Shown one piece after another: positions 22,840 to 37,547 of a stretch of 64,000 nt of DNA (position 1 is the stretch's first letter; every line of letters begins with the position of its first letter). This DNA comes from Alnus glutinosa. Taxonomy: Eukaryota; Streptophyta; Magnoliopsida; Fagales; Betulaceae. Position numbers and translations under genes: made by a program. The notes under the pieces were generated by a model, which saw only the letters and a program-made list of their open reading frames with translations, made no database searches and was not told the origin of the DNA. The DNA lies in the NCBI RefSeq assembly GCF_958979055.1, contig NC_084886.1, positions 1,755,001 to 1,819,000 of the forward strand, written 5' to 3'.

Positions 22840-23474
22840 GTCTATGTGATTTTTATGTTTATCAAAACATTTTTTGGATATTAAAAAGTGATAAAATTGG
22901 TCATTGGACTTTCTGAGATTATACGTCCATTTGTTGTGGCCCGCTTGCTATGTGCACAAATAGTCACGTAAGACATATCAAACGTTGTCACGTGTGTGTG
23001 TGTATATATATAAACGAAAGAAATAAATGAAGGAATGATTGAGAAAAATCTCATTCGCAAATGGTGGTGGTTTTAATTTATGGCGATCCATCACTCTAAA
23101 CGCCAAGCCAATTGGTGTTCCATGCAAATTAGTTGCAAGGAACATGTCCACTGAAGTTTAGGAACACTGATTAGATTTGATAGATTTAGTGGTGTATATG
23201 TAGCTAAACCATTTAAAATTTGAAATAACATGGAGCATTCTTAGTAGATTTATCCAAATCCAAAATAGCTTTTCGATTATTTTGGTGAGCTACTTTGCTG
23301 AAATAGTCCAAAATAAATCCCAAACAGCTTTACCAATTTGGTGAAAAAAATTTGGTGAGTGAACAATACTCACCAAAAATAGTGAGCACTACTCACTCAC
23401 CAAAGCAATAAAAAACTAATAAAATTTTCTCTCATGCATTACACACAACCTCCATTTTGAAAAAAGATTATTTT
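21646..23474. other. Non-coding, no gene seen
   Basis: AT-rich with poly-A tracts at about 21,771-21,793 and 22,803-22,836 and a GT/AT microsatellite at about 22,993-23,011. No frame with recognisable homology. Confidence 0.45.
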
Positions 23475-24784
23475 TGTGCATAATATCTGTATTTTGCCAA
23501 AATCCTTTCTAATTATAAGATTCCAAATTAATTAAGATAAAAATAATATTTGAAATCAATGATACAATAAATTTGTATTTGATTTTCTTATGAATTCTTA
23601 GGACTTTTAATTCCAAAATACACTTATGTTTATATTTTTTCCTCTCCAAGTGATCTAATTGGTTATTCAAAATCTTTTTTTAAAAAAAAAAGGTTATTCA
23701 AAAAAAAAATGATCTAGTTGGTTGGACTATAATAGTAGAATATTTTACTAGTATAATTATGGGCATATCTTCTTCTTTTTTAATAATTATGAACATAGTT
23801 ATTGGTAACTTTTAATTGTTTTGATTATTAGTAATATATACAATAGGATTTGGCTTAGATGCTGTAAAAAAAAAAAAAATTACAGCATAAGTGCTGTAGG
23901 ATTTTCAATTGTCAAAATCTAATTTTAAGTGCTTTATAAAAAAGAGAGAGAAAATAAAATTAAATCTTGGCTGTTAATAAAATTACAGAATCTAATTATA
24001 TCTATACACGTATATGCTGATATGCATATGAATTATGATTATATACTATATATAGGGAAAATTAACCCCGGATCAGGATCTCCTATAATTTTTTTTAAAA
24101 ATTCTCAAATTATGTGGAGAGGTAACATTAACTCCGGATCAGGATCTCCTACCCTACAATTTCTTATAAAATTTGAAATTCTCAAATTATATGAATTTAA
24201 ACTGCTTCATACATCAAGCGACATGAAAAATACTACATATTAAAAACGTAACATGTTAACAATGAGAATTGTGTATATTTTGATCAAGTTCTTACATTTT
24301 ATGTCGTATAAAAGTTTTGAGCAAAAAACTGTGTTTTTGTTTAGTAAAGAAGAAGCATCTCTTCAAAAGTGAAGAAAAAACATTTTAAAATAATTTTTTT
24401 TTTTAAATTGTAGAGGATCCTAATTCCATTAGAGTAAAGCTATAAAAAAACCCAACAACACGCCTATTACACACACCCTCTCATATGGGGTGGAGCCATG
24501 TTGTGAGCCCCACCCTATGTAAGAAGGTGAAGAAATGATTTTTCTACATGATATTACCTTACATCAATCCTACATAAAGACACATAAGGTATGAGACAAA
24601 TGCATATGGGTCCCATATATATGGATCTCATATACATAGGTCTCACACTCAATATGTCTTGGTGTAAAATTAATGTAAGATAATGTAATGTTGGAATAAC
24701 ACATCCCCACCTCCTTGATTTCCCCATTCCATTAACCCCACCCTTCAACGAAGCAATATTAGGTCCCACCCGTAAATAAATAAA

Positions 24785-24861
<77 letters not shown>

Positions 24862-25375
24862 ATTCTCTTTTGGCCTTTTGGGGTTGTTTGTCTTGGGCGT
24901 GCGCTTCTCTCTCTCTCTCTCTCCTTCTCGTTTCTCATCCTACAATTGGAAGAAGCTCGAACAAACCACTGAACTGCTTATCTCGGACCGCCTTAGATTG
25001 AAGTAAAGATAACATTGTTTTCAGAAGTAATTTTTAGGGTTTTTTTTTTTCTTCTTCCTGTTTGACTTTCATCAACTATGATATTTCCCTTTTCCTTTTC
25101 TCTTTTTATTTTTCCCGAGACAGGAGAATTGGGTTTCCCTGCATCTTTGTAGATTCTCTATTAGTATTTTTTTTTTCTTTCTTCTTTGGTAGAAACAATA
25201 GATATAATTATGTATTTTCCTATTGCAGCCTGTGGATTTCTTTCATACGTACGCTCATTCTGGTTTTGTTGGTTGTATTTTTGTTAATTTGAAGTTTTGG
25301 TGCAAACTATGCTGGTTTATTTGCAATTCTGTGTGAATTGTGTTTTGATGTAGTGATTTTTACCTTGCTATGTTT
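23475..25375 (+). repeat. SD2 segmental duplication, copy 2
   Basis: Partner of 9,455-11,590. It lacks the foldback insertion and one tandem unit. It has an expanded (AT)n(GA)n microsatellite at about 24,789-24,859 where the partner has only a short AT run. Confidence 0.75.
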
Positions 25376-25376
25376 A

Positions 25377-25920
25377 GTTCGGGTACGTTTGGGATTGCGA
25401 TTTTGTAGACAATAAATGCGATTTTAAACCAAATCGCAGAACATAAATTGTGACGTCCCACATCGCCTGGGAATAAGGATGTGCTTATATGTATAAATGC
25501 ACCCTATATGACACAACGCGTTTTAAAGCCGTGATGGCAATAAACCTATCAGAACTCTGCAGTTAAGCGAGCTGCTGCGAGAGCAATCCCAGGATGGGTG
25601 ACCTCCTGGGAAGTCTGATATGGGGAGCCAAAAGCGGACAATATTGTGTCATTAGGGGTGGGTCGTTACATAAATTGTTTGGGAACTGCGTTTTTAAAAA
25701 TTACGATTTGAAAACATAGAAAATCTGTTTTTTCAAATCGCAGGTGAGATGATGCTTTTTTGAAACGCAAAATTTTAAAGGCTAATTTGCGATTTTAAAT
25801 GCTAAACTGCGATTTTGTCAAACGCTTAACTGTGTTTTTAAAAATCACTTTTTTCAAATCGCACATTTTAAAATCGTAATTTTAAATCTCACTTTTTGAA
25901 ATCGCAAACCCGATTTAGTG
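25377..25920. mobile_element. MITE-like element with GCGATTTTAAA repeats
   Basis: Starts near CGGGTACGTTTGGGATTGCG and ends near AAATCGCAAACCCGA, with TTTAGT on both outer sides. The interior repeats GCGATTTTAAA and its complement. The Cassandra-type LTR sits inside it. A similar sequence family is seen at 58,060-58,305. Confidence 0.5.
25449..25670 (+). mobile_element. Cassandra-type TRIM solo LTR with 5S rRNA sequence
   Basis: A 222-bp unit starting TGTGACGTCCCACATCG and ending GGGTGGGTCGTTACA, flanked by the 5-bp duplication TAAAT (25,444-25,448 and 25,671-25,675). About 25,525-25,618 reads as 5S rRNA: it has ATCAGAACTCTGCAGTTAAG and box-C-like AGGATGGGTGACCTCCTGGG followed by AAGTC. Cassandra elements are known to carry 5S sequence with its internal Pol III promoter in their LTRs. 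No second LTR or internal region is nearby, so it is a solo LTR. Confidence 0.9.
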
Positions 25921-26639
25921 AATTGATTTGGTTATTTAGTGGGTTCTGAGTAGTTGCCACGTTTGTTTGGTTGCTGATAAAATGTGAAAAATTAATCATT
26001 TGTGGGTTTTAAGGGACTGAACTAATGCTTTGTTTGGTTGATGGGAAAATTTTGGTAGGATACAATTAAAGTTTTCATTCTTTGGTTTATGTTTTATGAA
26101 ACTTCTTAATATGAAAATCTTAAAGTATCAGTTCAGTTGAAGGGAGGTTTTTGTTTTATTGGCTCCCGAATAATGTAATGTTCAAGATTCATATTTTTGG
26201 CTATTTGAGTCCTTTTGATTATATTTTGGGTCGAGTTTTGGAGTATTGTTTATTGGTCCTTTTTATTTTTATCTTTTTTGTTTCCTTCCCATAAATTAAA
26301 GACGGATTTTGACTTTGTTCAGATCAACTAAAGCCTTTTGAAGACACTGTAATGACCCTAAAACTTACTGACTTGCTTGTTTGGACTTTTGTAGTGACAC
26401 GTGTTTGATATTTAGATGAATTTTCATATTATTGGATGTAATATGAGGGATTTGCCCTTCTTCTTTGTATATTTCTCCATGAGCTTGAAGTTGTGTGTAT
26501 GTTTTATTAGATGTACTAAAAGAAAGTTAAATTTTCCAATTTCTTGATATTTCGATTCTTTTATGACTTGCTGATCATTTTGTTGCTATCATTTTTGCGA
26601 GCATGGTATCTTTATGAATTGGATATTGCTAATGCAATT

Positions 26640-27010
26640 TTAGATATATTAGGCCGCGGGCCACCCATGCCACCCCTGGGGGTGGCCGCGCGCCACCCCC
26701 GGCGACCACTGGGGGTGGCCCAGCCACCCCTTGCTTCCCTTTTTTCTTTTTCTTTTTTTAAAAAAAAAGTATTTTTATTTATTTTTTAATAAATTTATAT
26801 TTTTTTTTTATTAAGATGGACACGTATCGCCATCTTATTGGCGACACGTGGCGCTGACGTGTAGAGCTAACAGATTCCGTCAAAATGGTGGACGAAAAAT
26901 CGACCCAGGAAGTAAAACGTAATTATTACATAGCACATGGACCTCCCATGAACTTTTTAAACCATAAGGAGTGAAAAATAATTATGGCATACCACAGGGA
27001 CCAACGATGC
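26640..27010. repeat. GC-rich GCCACC repeat and linked element tail
   Basis: A block rich in GGGGTGGCC and GCCACCCC (about 26,654-26,738) is followed by a T/A tract and a balanced tail (CGACACGTGGCGCTGACGTG ... GCAATTATCCCTAATT). This resembles the end of a common dispersed plant repeat. Boundaries not established. Confidence 0.4.
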
Positions 27011-27864
27011 AATTATCCCTAATTATTAAAGGAATATATTCCTTCTTATATTTTTATTAACTCCAGTTAAATTCTATCTTAGTTAATTTAATCATAGTTA
27101 AAAGGTAAAATATCTAATTAATTCAAGGTTAAGTTTTATCTAGTTAATTTAACCTGAGTTAACCCGTAAATATTTATTTAAAACTTACTATTTACTTTTC
27201 TTTTCTTTTTTTTTACTATAGATATTTTTTTATCTCAGATTTTTTTACTATTTTAATTTAATTGATTAAAATATCAATCTAAGTCTATTTTGAGTCTAGT
27301 TCATTTCATTGTTAATATTATTTTCTATAACATTATTACACTGATAATATTACTATGCTGAATATTATCATCTCAAATAATATTTATGTAGCACAATAAA
27401 TACCAATTAATATTATAACATTAATATGAATACAATAAGAATTGAGTTTATAATATTATTATACCAATAATAATATACCGATTTCATCATTGAATAATTA
27501 AACTTGTTTATTTTTAATTATTCAGTAATATTATTGGAGTTTAATAATATTCTTAGCTGCTGATGTGAGTCATTGCATGAGTTATAGCATACAATGATTA
27601 ATCACACAACCATTTAGGACAGGTGGCACATAAGTATCAATTTATCAAAATAATGTCGATCGAGCGACATAAAAGTGTGGATTGATTGACACGCATCTTA
27701 AAATCTAGGACGTTATATAAAGTACCCTTAGCATTTATCTACTCATTACACACCCACCCTCTCACATGGGATGGGGCCCATGTGGTGTAGGCTACCTCTC
27801 ATGTGAGAGGGTGTGTGTGTGTGTAACATGTGTGTAGGGGGTATTTTTTTTAACCTTTCCCTAT

Positions 27865-28190
27865 TGAATATTATTACTATTTTTATTCTCTATTATTTCT
27901 AATAATAATACGTTTAAAGTTGGAAAATTGATTTTATTTAAGAATGTCTTTAATACTATTACTTTTTTTAACACTTATTTCAATAATGAAATGTTGGGGA
28001 ATTAAATGATATTAATGCATTTTAAATTGCCTATTACTATAATTAGGGGCCTTAGTTAAAAAAATAATGACTATAATTAAGCCTTCAAATATATCTTTTT
28101 ATAAAAATCCTTATTAATACCCATTAATTGGGGGCTTTATTAAGTTGAGGACTTAGGCGATTGCCTAATTTTTTATAAGGTAGAGCCACC
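27865..28190. mobile_element. hAT-like element fragment, copy D
   Basis: The 3' third of the copy A/C family. It has TATTATTTCTAATAATA, ACGTTTAAAGTTGG, ATTAATGCATTTTAAATTGC and ATTGGGGGCTTTA, then the GATTGCCTAATTTTTTATAA and GGTAGAGCC end. It sits next to SD3 sequence as copy C does, so it belongs to the same duplicated segment. Confidence 0.6.
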
Positions 28191-28376
28191 CTATATATAT
28201 ATATATAGAGACAGAAATTTCCTACAAACCGGTTTGGAGAAAATTTTCTACAACCCACATATAAGATTGAAATGTTTTTTTAATACCATTAATAAAAAAA
28301 TGTAAAAAATACATACTATTTAAATAACATGTATATATCTCTCTCTTAGAGTTTGATCTTTTGGAGGAGCCATAGG

Positions 28377-28411
28377 TGTAACACCCCAAATTTTTTTTAT
28401 AAAAAAAATAG

Positions 28412-28504
<93 letters not shown>

Positions 28505-28533
28505 CTTATTAAGTAAGTAACTTACTTAACAAG

Positions 28534-28580
<47 letters not shown>

Positions 28581-31500
28581 AAAAAAAAGAAGAAGAAGAA
28601 CTTGCACGGCAAGTTGTTATTTTCTCTTAAATATCTTCTTTTCTCTTATTTCTTTTCTAAGTCTTCTTCCTTCTTCCCTTATTATTTCTGCTTTCTTCTT
28701 CTTCATTTTTTTTCTACTTCTGTTCTTCTACTTCACGCTGGAGCAGACCCACCGAGTGAGAGAGTGACATCGAGAGATTGAGGGAGAGAGAGAGAGCAAA
28801 GACGAGATGAGACAGAGGCAGAGAGGGAGAGGCTGAGATCGGGAGAGAGGGAAACAGAGATGGAAACTGAACCCAGAAACCAGGGGACGCCGGCGACTCG
28901 ATTTCCGGCCGATGCTACCGGTGGGTCGACTCCGGTGGTGCCTAGGACGCGGAACCTGACGAACCCAGGAGCTTGCGACCCGCGACCCGCCAAACCCGCA
29001 ACCCGATCCTCTGAAGCCGTGAACCATTGAACCCGAGTGAGACCCGGTTCTCCATGACGGTTTTTCGGCGATGTCCGGCGGTCCCTGTAGCGGTTTCCGG
29101 TGAACCGTTACCCGTGTGCAGCAACCCAGCCGAACCCCGAAGCCCCGTGACCCAGAACCCGACCCCGTGACCCGAAGACCCAAGAGGAAGACCCGGTTCT
29201 TCTTGTGCAATTCCGGCGAATTTCCGGCGACTACCAGCAGCTTTTCAGGTGGAATTTCTGATTTAAATCCTCAAGGTATAGAAACCCTATGATTTAGCTT
29301 GGGTATTCTGATTTGTGATTATTTTTGGACTTAGGGTTTGGTTGGATTATGTTTGATAATTTGGGGGTTTTCTATGGATTGATTAGGGGATTTTTATTGA
29401 TTAATGATGGGGTATTGTTGGATGTGTTGTGTTCCTGTTCCGGCTGGTTGTGTGTCGGCAGTGGCTATGGTTAATCGAAATTGGATGTTGGATGTTCTAT
29501 GGATTCGGTTAGTAGAGATATGTGTTTTGTGATGAAAGTTTTTACTAGCTGTTTTGGTGTCTATTTCAATTATAATATATTTGAGAGGTAGGTGTTGGTA
29601 TTGGGTTGTTCTGACTAAATCAATTGATGACTTTTATTGTTGGTTGATTTAATACTTAAATTGAGGATTAATGGCTTTTAAAGAGACTGCTAGTTTGAGT
29701 TGGTTAATTTGATCAGTGATGAATTTTAAAGAATAGATTTTCTATGTTGACCATATGGTGTTTTGGAGATTTGTTTTAGGTTCTTTCAATTATATAGGTA
29801 TTGGAATGTTATTAGGAGGTATTGGCTAGATATTTATGTGTGATATATATTGTGTTAATTTGGAATGAGTTAAATTTAGTCATAATGGATTGCTAACTGA
29901 ATTTAAGACTCTAGGTGGCTTTTGTTGTTGATCAATTATGATATGAAGTATTATTGGAATTAGTGTAAGTACTGTGATGGAGTTTCTGTAATGTTAGTTT
30001 AGAGAAATCATTGTAATTTTGGAGTTTCTATTTTTGGATTACTGTTCAGGTTTTGGCAGAGTATATGAGAGTTGGCTGTTTGGTGTTTTGGCTAAGCCGT
30101 AAGTATGGATTGATTTTGGGTGGATTCTTTTTATGAGTTCGGTTTAATATTGGTTGGTTTGAATTATGGAGTCTTGGACTATGAATTTGATAATTTAAGA
30201 AAGTTCATTTTTGGGGATTTATGTGAATAGGCCAAATAATTTCTTGCTTCTTATATATTGGAATTGCTAACTATTGAGGATTTAGTTCACTAAGGTAGTG
30301 ATGTTAGTTAGATTACTTTGATTTTCAAGAAAAGTCATAAGCTATAATTTCAGATATCTGTGGTAATTTGGGTAGAGATTTTGTATTAATAGAAAGTATC
30401 TGAATAATTATGATTATGCAGTACGTAGGATGTTATATAGGATATTTCGAATTTTAGAATATTCTTCTAAGTTTTTCTTTCAATTTATTTAGGTAAAAGC
30501 TCGACTCCGAGGCTAACGGCTAGTCCAGGTAAGGGGATACAACACCGAAAAACCCCCAACAAGATTTTATTTACAAATCTTGAGAGAAAGTGTTGGGGAA
30601 TTTTATAAAGCATTTATTGATGTGATTTTTAATGCCAAGCTTTTATTGCTCATATGTTATTATTCAAGAATTTTGTGCATAAATTACAGTTATAAGTAAG
30701 AGCATTTTTAAAGATATGATTTATGCATAATTATAGATATGACTAAAAGCATTTCAAAGTTATGATTTATGCCTAATTAAAGAAATGATAAAGAGCATTT
30801 CAAGAATATGATTACATAGAATTCCAAAGTATATGATTCTATTCAAGAATACAGTTTTGAAAGAAAAGAGATTCTAAAGTTAAATTCTGCACATGACTAC
30901 AGTTATGAAAACGGCTCTTACAGTTTTGAAATAAAGTATACAGATAAAGCAGAGCCTACAGTATTACAGAAATTCGTTCATGTGCAGTAACTGTTTAACC
31001 CTGAGGCACTATTACAGCTAGGATTGGTACCCATAGGGTAGCATGGCAAGCATACCATGTGTTGGTGTGTGCTACCAGCCGATGTTGGCCTTCACCTAGG
31101 GAAGATCCCCAACTCGGAACCGGCTCTCCCCTGTGACGACAGGCTGAGTCCATAGGTCTGTGTGACAAAAGCCAACGTGCTCCGCTCACGGATAACAGCG
31201 GTTTAGAGTCTGTAAAGGGTTAAACCACAGATGAAGGTTTAAAGAGAAAACTGATAAAAGAAATTACTGAATCATTAGAAAATCTGTTTAATTGTTCACC
31301 TTGTTAATCTACATAAACTGTCATTCTTATACCATTATTCATATTCTTCAAATTCTATTTAATTGTTAATATACTATGCCACCTGTCCTAAAACAATACA
31401 TTTCATTTATGAATCATGCTTTAATATGTGTTTTCTTATAAAACATAAACAGCCTAGCATAACACTTCTCAGACAATTTTCGTAATTTGAATCTCCAACT

Positions 31501-32077
31501 TATACTCAATCTAAAATCACATATCATATTCATACTTTTAAACATCATCGTAAATTTTAATATACTTAAAAATACTTAATTTAGCTAAAATAAATTAAAA
31601 TCAACATACTATTGGGTTATGTTATAAATCAATTTACATTATGCAATTCATTATATGTGAAATTAATTCTTATTAGTGAGTAGAATAAATCTGTCATTAT
31701 GCATGACTAAAGATTATGGCAAGAAGGTTTTACAGAATGTTTTATTCCCCTGGTGTTGTATTTTCCTTACTGAGTTGTTGAACTCACCCATTTTTTCCTC
31801 CACCCCTTTCCAGATGGCAACAGTAAGACGAAGTCTTTTCCTAGTAAGGGCGTAGACCTCGCTAAGAGCAATAGTTCGTGATGAACCGGCCAAACCTTAG
31901 TTTTGTATAGTATGTTTTGTTCTTTTTTGGAGTTAATGATCTTGTAAAGTATTATTAATAGAAAGTTTTAATAAAATAGGAGATTTAAATTTACAGTTAT
32001 AAATGCACGATTCCATTTAAATGGTTTTTAGTACTCAAACTCACGTTTCCCTTATATCCCAAAACGGGGGCGTGACA
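28377..32077 (+). mobile_element. 3.7-kb solo LTR (TG...CA, 5-bp target duplication)
   Basis: A 3,701-bp insertion starting TGTAACACCCC and ending GGGGGCGTGACA, whose ends are short inverted repeats of each other. It is flanked by the 5-bp duplication ATAGG (28,372-28,376 and 32,078-32,082). The paralogous SD3 copy has the uninterrupted site near 19,525-19,535. There is no internal repeat of the terminus and no gag-pol frame, which fits a solo LTR of a long-LTR (probably Ty3/gypsy) family. Inside are an (AT)n run (to about 28,502), a poly-A tract and a GC-rich stretch at 28,740-29,240. Minus-strand ORFs in that stretch look like composition artefacts. Confidence 0.8.
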
Positions 32078-32082
32078 ATAGG

Positions 32083-33010
32083 GGTTAGCTAAAACCACTT
32101 CCAGGGCAAATAGGGGTGGTTGAGCCACCTCAAAGGTCTAGGGGTGGTTTCGCCCTTTTTGCCACCCCATTTTGCTATTTGGGGGTGGCTCGGGCCCATG
32201 AGCATGAGGTGGTTCGACCACCCTTCAACCAGCCATGGGAGTGGCTAGAGTCACTCATTTTTTTTTTTCAATTTTTTTTAACGTTTTTAATATTTTTAGT
32301 TTTTTAATAGGGCATAAAACACATGTTAGATTCTTAAGGGTGTTGACGTGGACTTCCGTTAATTTTTAGACAGGAGTACCATCTCCGAATTTAGCCCATC
32401 ACAACTCCTTTGATCAGTCCATGAATTTTATGGTGTTGAGCGTCTAGGGTTGCTTCACGTCAAAATTAAGTACGAATTTGACTAATATCTCTTGTTGAGC
32501 ATCAATTGTTGAAACTGACATTAATTTAGATCCTTTCACATTCATTACTATTTTGAATTTAAATTCACAATTGGATTAAGTCAGTGACACATGCTAATGA
32601 AATTACAACCATTAACTACATGTTTTCAAAATTCGAAATCAGGACATTAATTTGATTATGATACTATTTCAAATCATTATTTATTCTAAAAATTTAAGTT
32701 AATAGAAAGAAGTAAATTTAATAATTGAATCAATACTTTAACAACCTGAACCAGTTGCAATTTTTATTTTTTATTTTTAATAGATGATCTCAATCGAGCA
32801 AGAAGAACACGTATGATGATGAAACCAATTCCAGACAACAAATGTATTGATACCAACATTATATTTATGAAAATGAAATTGTTGTTTGATTGTGAAGAAC
32901 TTATTTAATTTATAGACACGTACCCATGTCTATTTTTTGTTATACAAATAGAAACCTGCCTTATTTTATACCGAGCATCCACGATCACTATAGTTTGTTG
33001 ACTAATTTCT
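32083..33010 (+). repeat. SD3 duplication copy 2, 3' flank of intact CCoAOMT gene
   Basis: Continues the SD3 alignment after the solo LTR, including the GCCACC-rich block (about 32,100-32,240). It leads straight into the last exon of the intact gene. Confidence 0.75.
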
Positions 33011-35413
<2,403 letters not shown>

Positions 35414-35539
35414 TGCTGAAGAAGTTTTCACACGTAGCGCCTCTACAGGGAAAGAATAAGAACTATATGAGTTTCTACTGTTTTGGCAATATATTGTATA
35501 TGACTTACATATATATATATATATAAGGCCGAGGTCCAA

Positions 35540-36202
35540 GAGGCTACGCCATCATTTTTTATTTTATATTAAGATTGATAATTTTTTACATAATTTGAGA
35601 ATTTTACACAAAATTAATAGGTAGGTTAGGGTTGAGGGGTTCCGGTTAATTAAATGTATTAATTGGGTTAAGTTAAGTAAACAACCAATTATTATATTGA
35701 GGTTGATAAACCAACCAAATCCAATTAGGTTTACAGAACATGAAACTTGGAAAGCAGCAAAAAAAAAAAGAAAAAAAAAAAAGCCATGAAACTTTGAAAA
35801 ATTGCTGGAGCTGATTGCTTTTGGACTTTAATCTAAGCTAGATAGGAAAATGATTCGTGGGGGACAAACAACCGTCCATCACCTTCTTTTTGATTTTTAA
35901 ATAAAAAAAATTAAAATTTATCCTCTGATGGTCCAAGGACAAATTTTAATTTTTGGCTCTATGACTCTTATCATTCCAGAAACGTTTAGGGGATTTCCTC
36001 GTTACCTAACTCTCTCAATAGCTGTAAACGAATTTATTTGCTTTAAATATTCTTGTTTTCATCGCTAGCTAACCCATGGGTAGTACACTGTACACAGACT
36101 GTACTCTGTACATATGAAGGGATAGAGGTATGTTTGGTAAGCAACACGATTCTCCTCCTTTATTTTTAATTTTTCAAAAAATAATCAACTTCAAAATATT
36201 AG
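35540..36202. other. Upstream region of the CCoAOMT-like gene, no gene seen
   Basis: AT-rich. It would contain the promoter of the minus-strand gene, but I could not pick out a convincing TATA box or regulatory motif. Confidence 0.4.
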
Positions 36203-36210
36203 AATTTTTT

Positions 36211-36636
36211 GAGGTAATTACCTTTTCCCCCTCATGAACTACCAAAAAATGCACGATGCCCCCATGAACTACCAACTCGACCAAAATAGAGCATTCAACT
36301 ACCAAAGACAACCATTTTTCTCCCTTCCGTCAGTTAGAGGGGTTAAAAGAAACAGTCAACGGGTCATGTGCCGTTTTATATGGGGGCATGTTGGAAGATG
36401 GTGGTAGTTCATGGAGAGAAAAGAAGAAGATGGTGGTAGTTCATGGGGGGAAAAGAGGAAGAAAATGAGGGTAAAACGGCGTGTGACGGTCACGTGACCC
36501 GTTGACCGTTTGTTTTAACCCATTTGACTGACGGAAGGGGGGAAAAAGGTTGTCTTTGGTAGTTGGTCGAGTTGGTAATTCATGGGGGCATCGCGCATTT
36601 TTTGATAGTTCATTGGGGGAAAAGATAATTATCCCT
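36211..36636. mobile_element. Foldback element with ~160-bp terminal inverted repeats
   Basis: The left arm (GGTAATTACCTTTTCCCCC, CATGAACTACCAA, CCAACTCGACCAAA, CTTCCGTCAGT) is mirrored in the right arm (ACTGACGGAAG, TTTGGTAGTTGGTCGAGTTGG, CATGGGGGCAT, GGGGGAAAAGATAATTATCCC). It is flanked by AATTTTTT on both sides (36,203-36,210 and 36,637-36,644), a likely target duplication. There is no coding content. Confidence 0.65.
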
Positions 36637-36660
36637 AATTTTTTTCACTTTGTATATCGA

Positions 36661-36816
36661 GTAATTTTACATGTACATTAAGTGTCCATCAAAAAATGAG
36701 GTGACTTTTAAAATCATCATTGGATCAAAATTATCATTTGATCAATCACACGCCTAATAGTGATTTTAAAAGTCATATTATTTTTTTATGGACACTTAAT
36801 GTACATATGAAATTAC
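36661..36816. mobile_element. MITE with ~55-bp inverted repeats
   Basis: Ends GTAATTTTACATGTACATTA and the near-complement TAATGTACATATGAAATTAC. The arms continue through AGTGTCCAT and GACTTTTAAAATCA. A TA duplication is possible. Confidence 0.7.
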
Positions 36817-37435
36817 TATTTTACATCACATTAATAATTTTTTTATTACTATTCAAATAAAAAAATTCACTACAATACTTTTTCATTTTTTCATACAATT
36901 TTTGTCTACTTTATATCACATCAATCACTTCATACTACTATTAAAAAAAAAATCAACTCAACAATCTTTATCAAACACACCCACTTTGACTAGTGAGTGC
37001 TATACCCCTCATTAGCAAATTTTTATTATTATTAATTTAAGAGGAAGGGAAAACATTTTGGTGAATTTGAGACCATATTTGATGAACCCATTCACTCGTC
37101 TCGTCTTCTTTTTTTTTTCTTTTTTTTTCCTCGAAAGTATACTTACCCCTTTAGCTATTATGCAATTTGTAATGTATTTCTAAACTTTTAATTACCTCAA
37201 TATCCCCCAAACTACTACTGAGGTTGCAATGTACTAATAATAGTTAAAATGTATAGGTGACTCAATAAGGGGATATTGCTAACAAATGGGTTGCAAGCAG
37301 TAAAATATGAGGAATGCTAAATGTAAATGCTACACCTCTATTTCATTGGGCTAATATGGCAGTGTCTATCAGTCTACCACATCAGCTCAGTAAAATAAAA
37401 TTGACTTCTCCTTACCATTGTTGTCAATTATCATG

Positions 37436-37547
37436 CAGATCGTGGTTCATGGATATGCAATATGCATTAACCGGAGGCGGGCGAGGGATTGAGAGAGTCG
37501 ATGTATCATTTGATGGCTGCAAGACATGGATGGTAGCTTTTACTTGA
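37436..37547 (+). pseudogene. Sulfite oxidase exon fragment
   Basis: After an acceptor-like TTATCATGCAG the frame reads IVVHGYAICINRRR or, in the neighbouring frame, YALTGGGRGIERVDVSFDGC then KTWM. The latter matches the GYAxSGGGRGIERVDVSxDGGKTW block in the dimerisation domain of eukaryotic sulfite oxidase. The start and the block lie in different frames, a Gly of the DGGKTW motif is Cys, and the frame stops soon after. No other sulfite oxidase exon is visible nearby. A transposed or retained exon scrap. Confidence 0.6.

Noticed and set aside
25525..25618. Genuine 5S rRNA gene
   Set aside because: It is flanked by TG/CA LTR ends and a 5-bp target duplication, and the sequence departs from the usual plant 5S at several places, so it is a retroelement part.
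26347..27715. Possible LTR starting TGTAATGACCC and ending GGACGTTATA
   Set aside because: The ends resemble an LTR only loosely, there is no convincing target duplication, and the right end lacks CA.
28728..29210. 160-aa and shorter minus-strand ORFs
   Set aside because: They lie inside the solo LTR in a GC-rich tract; the translation is compositionally biased and frame-shared, not a known protein.
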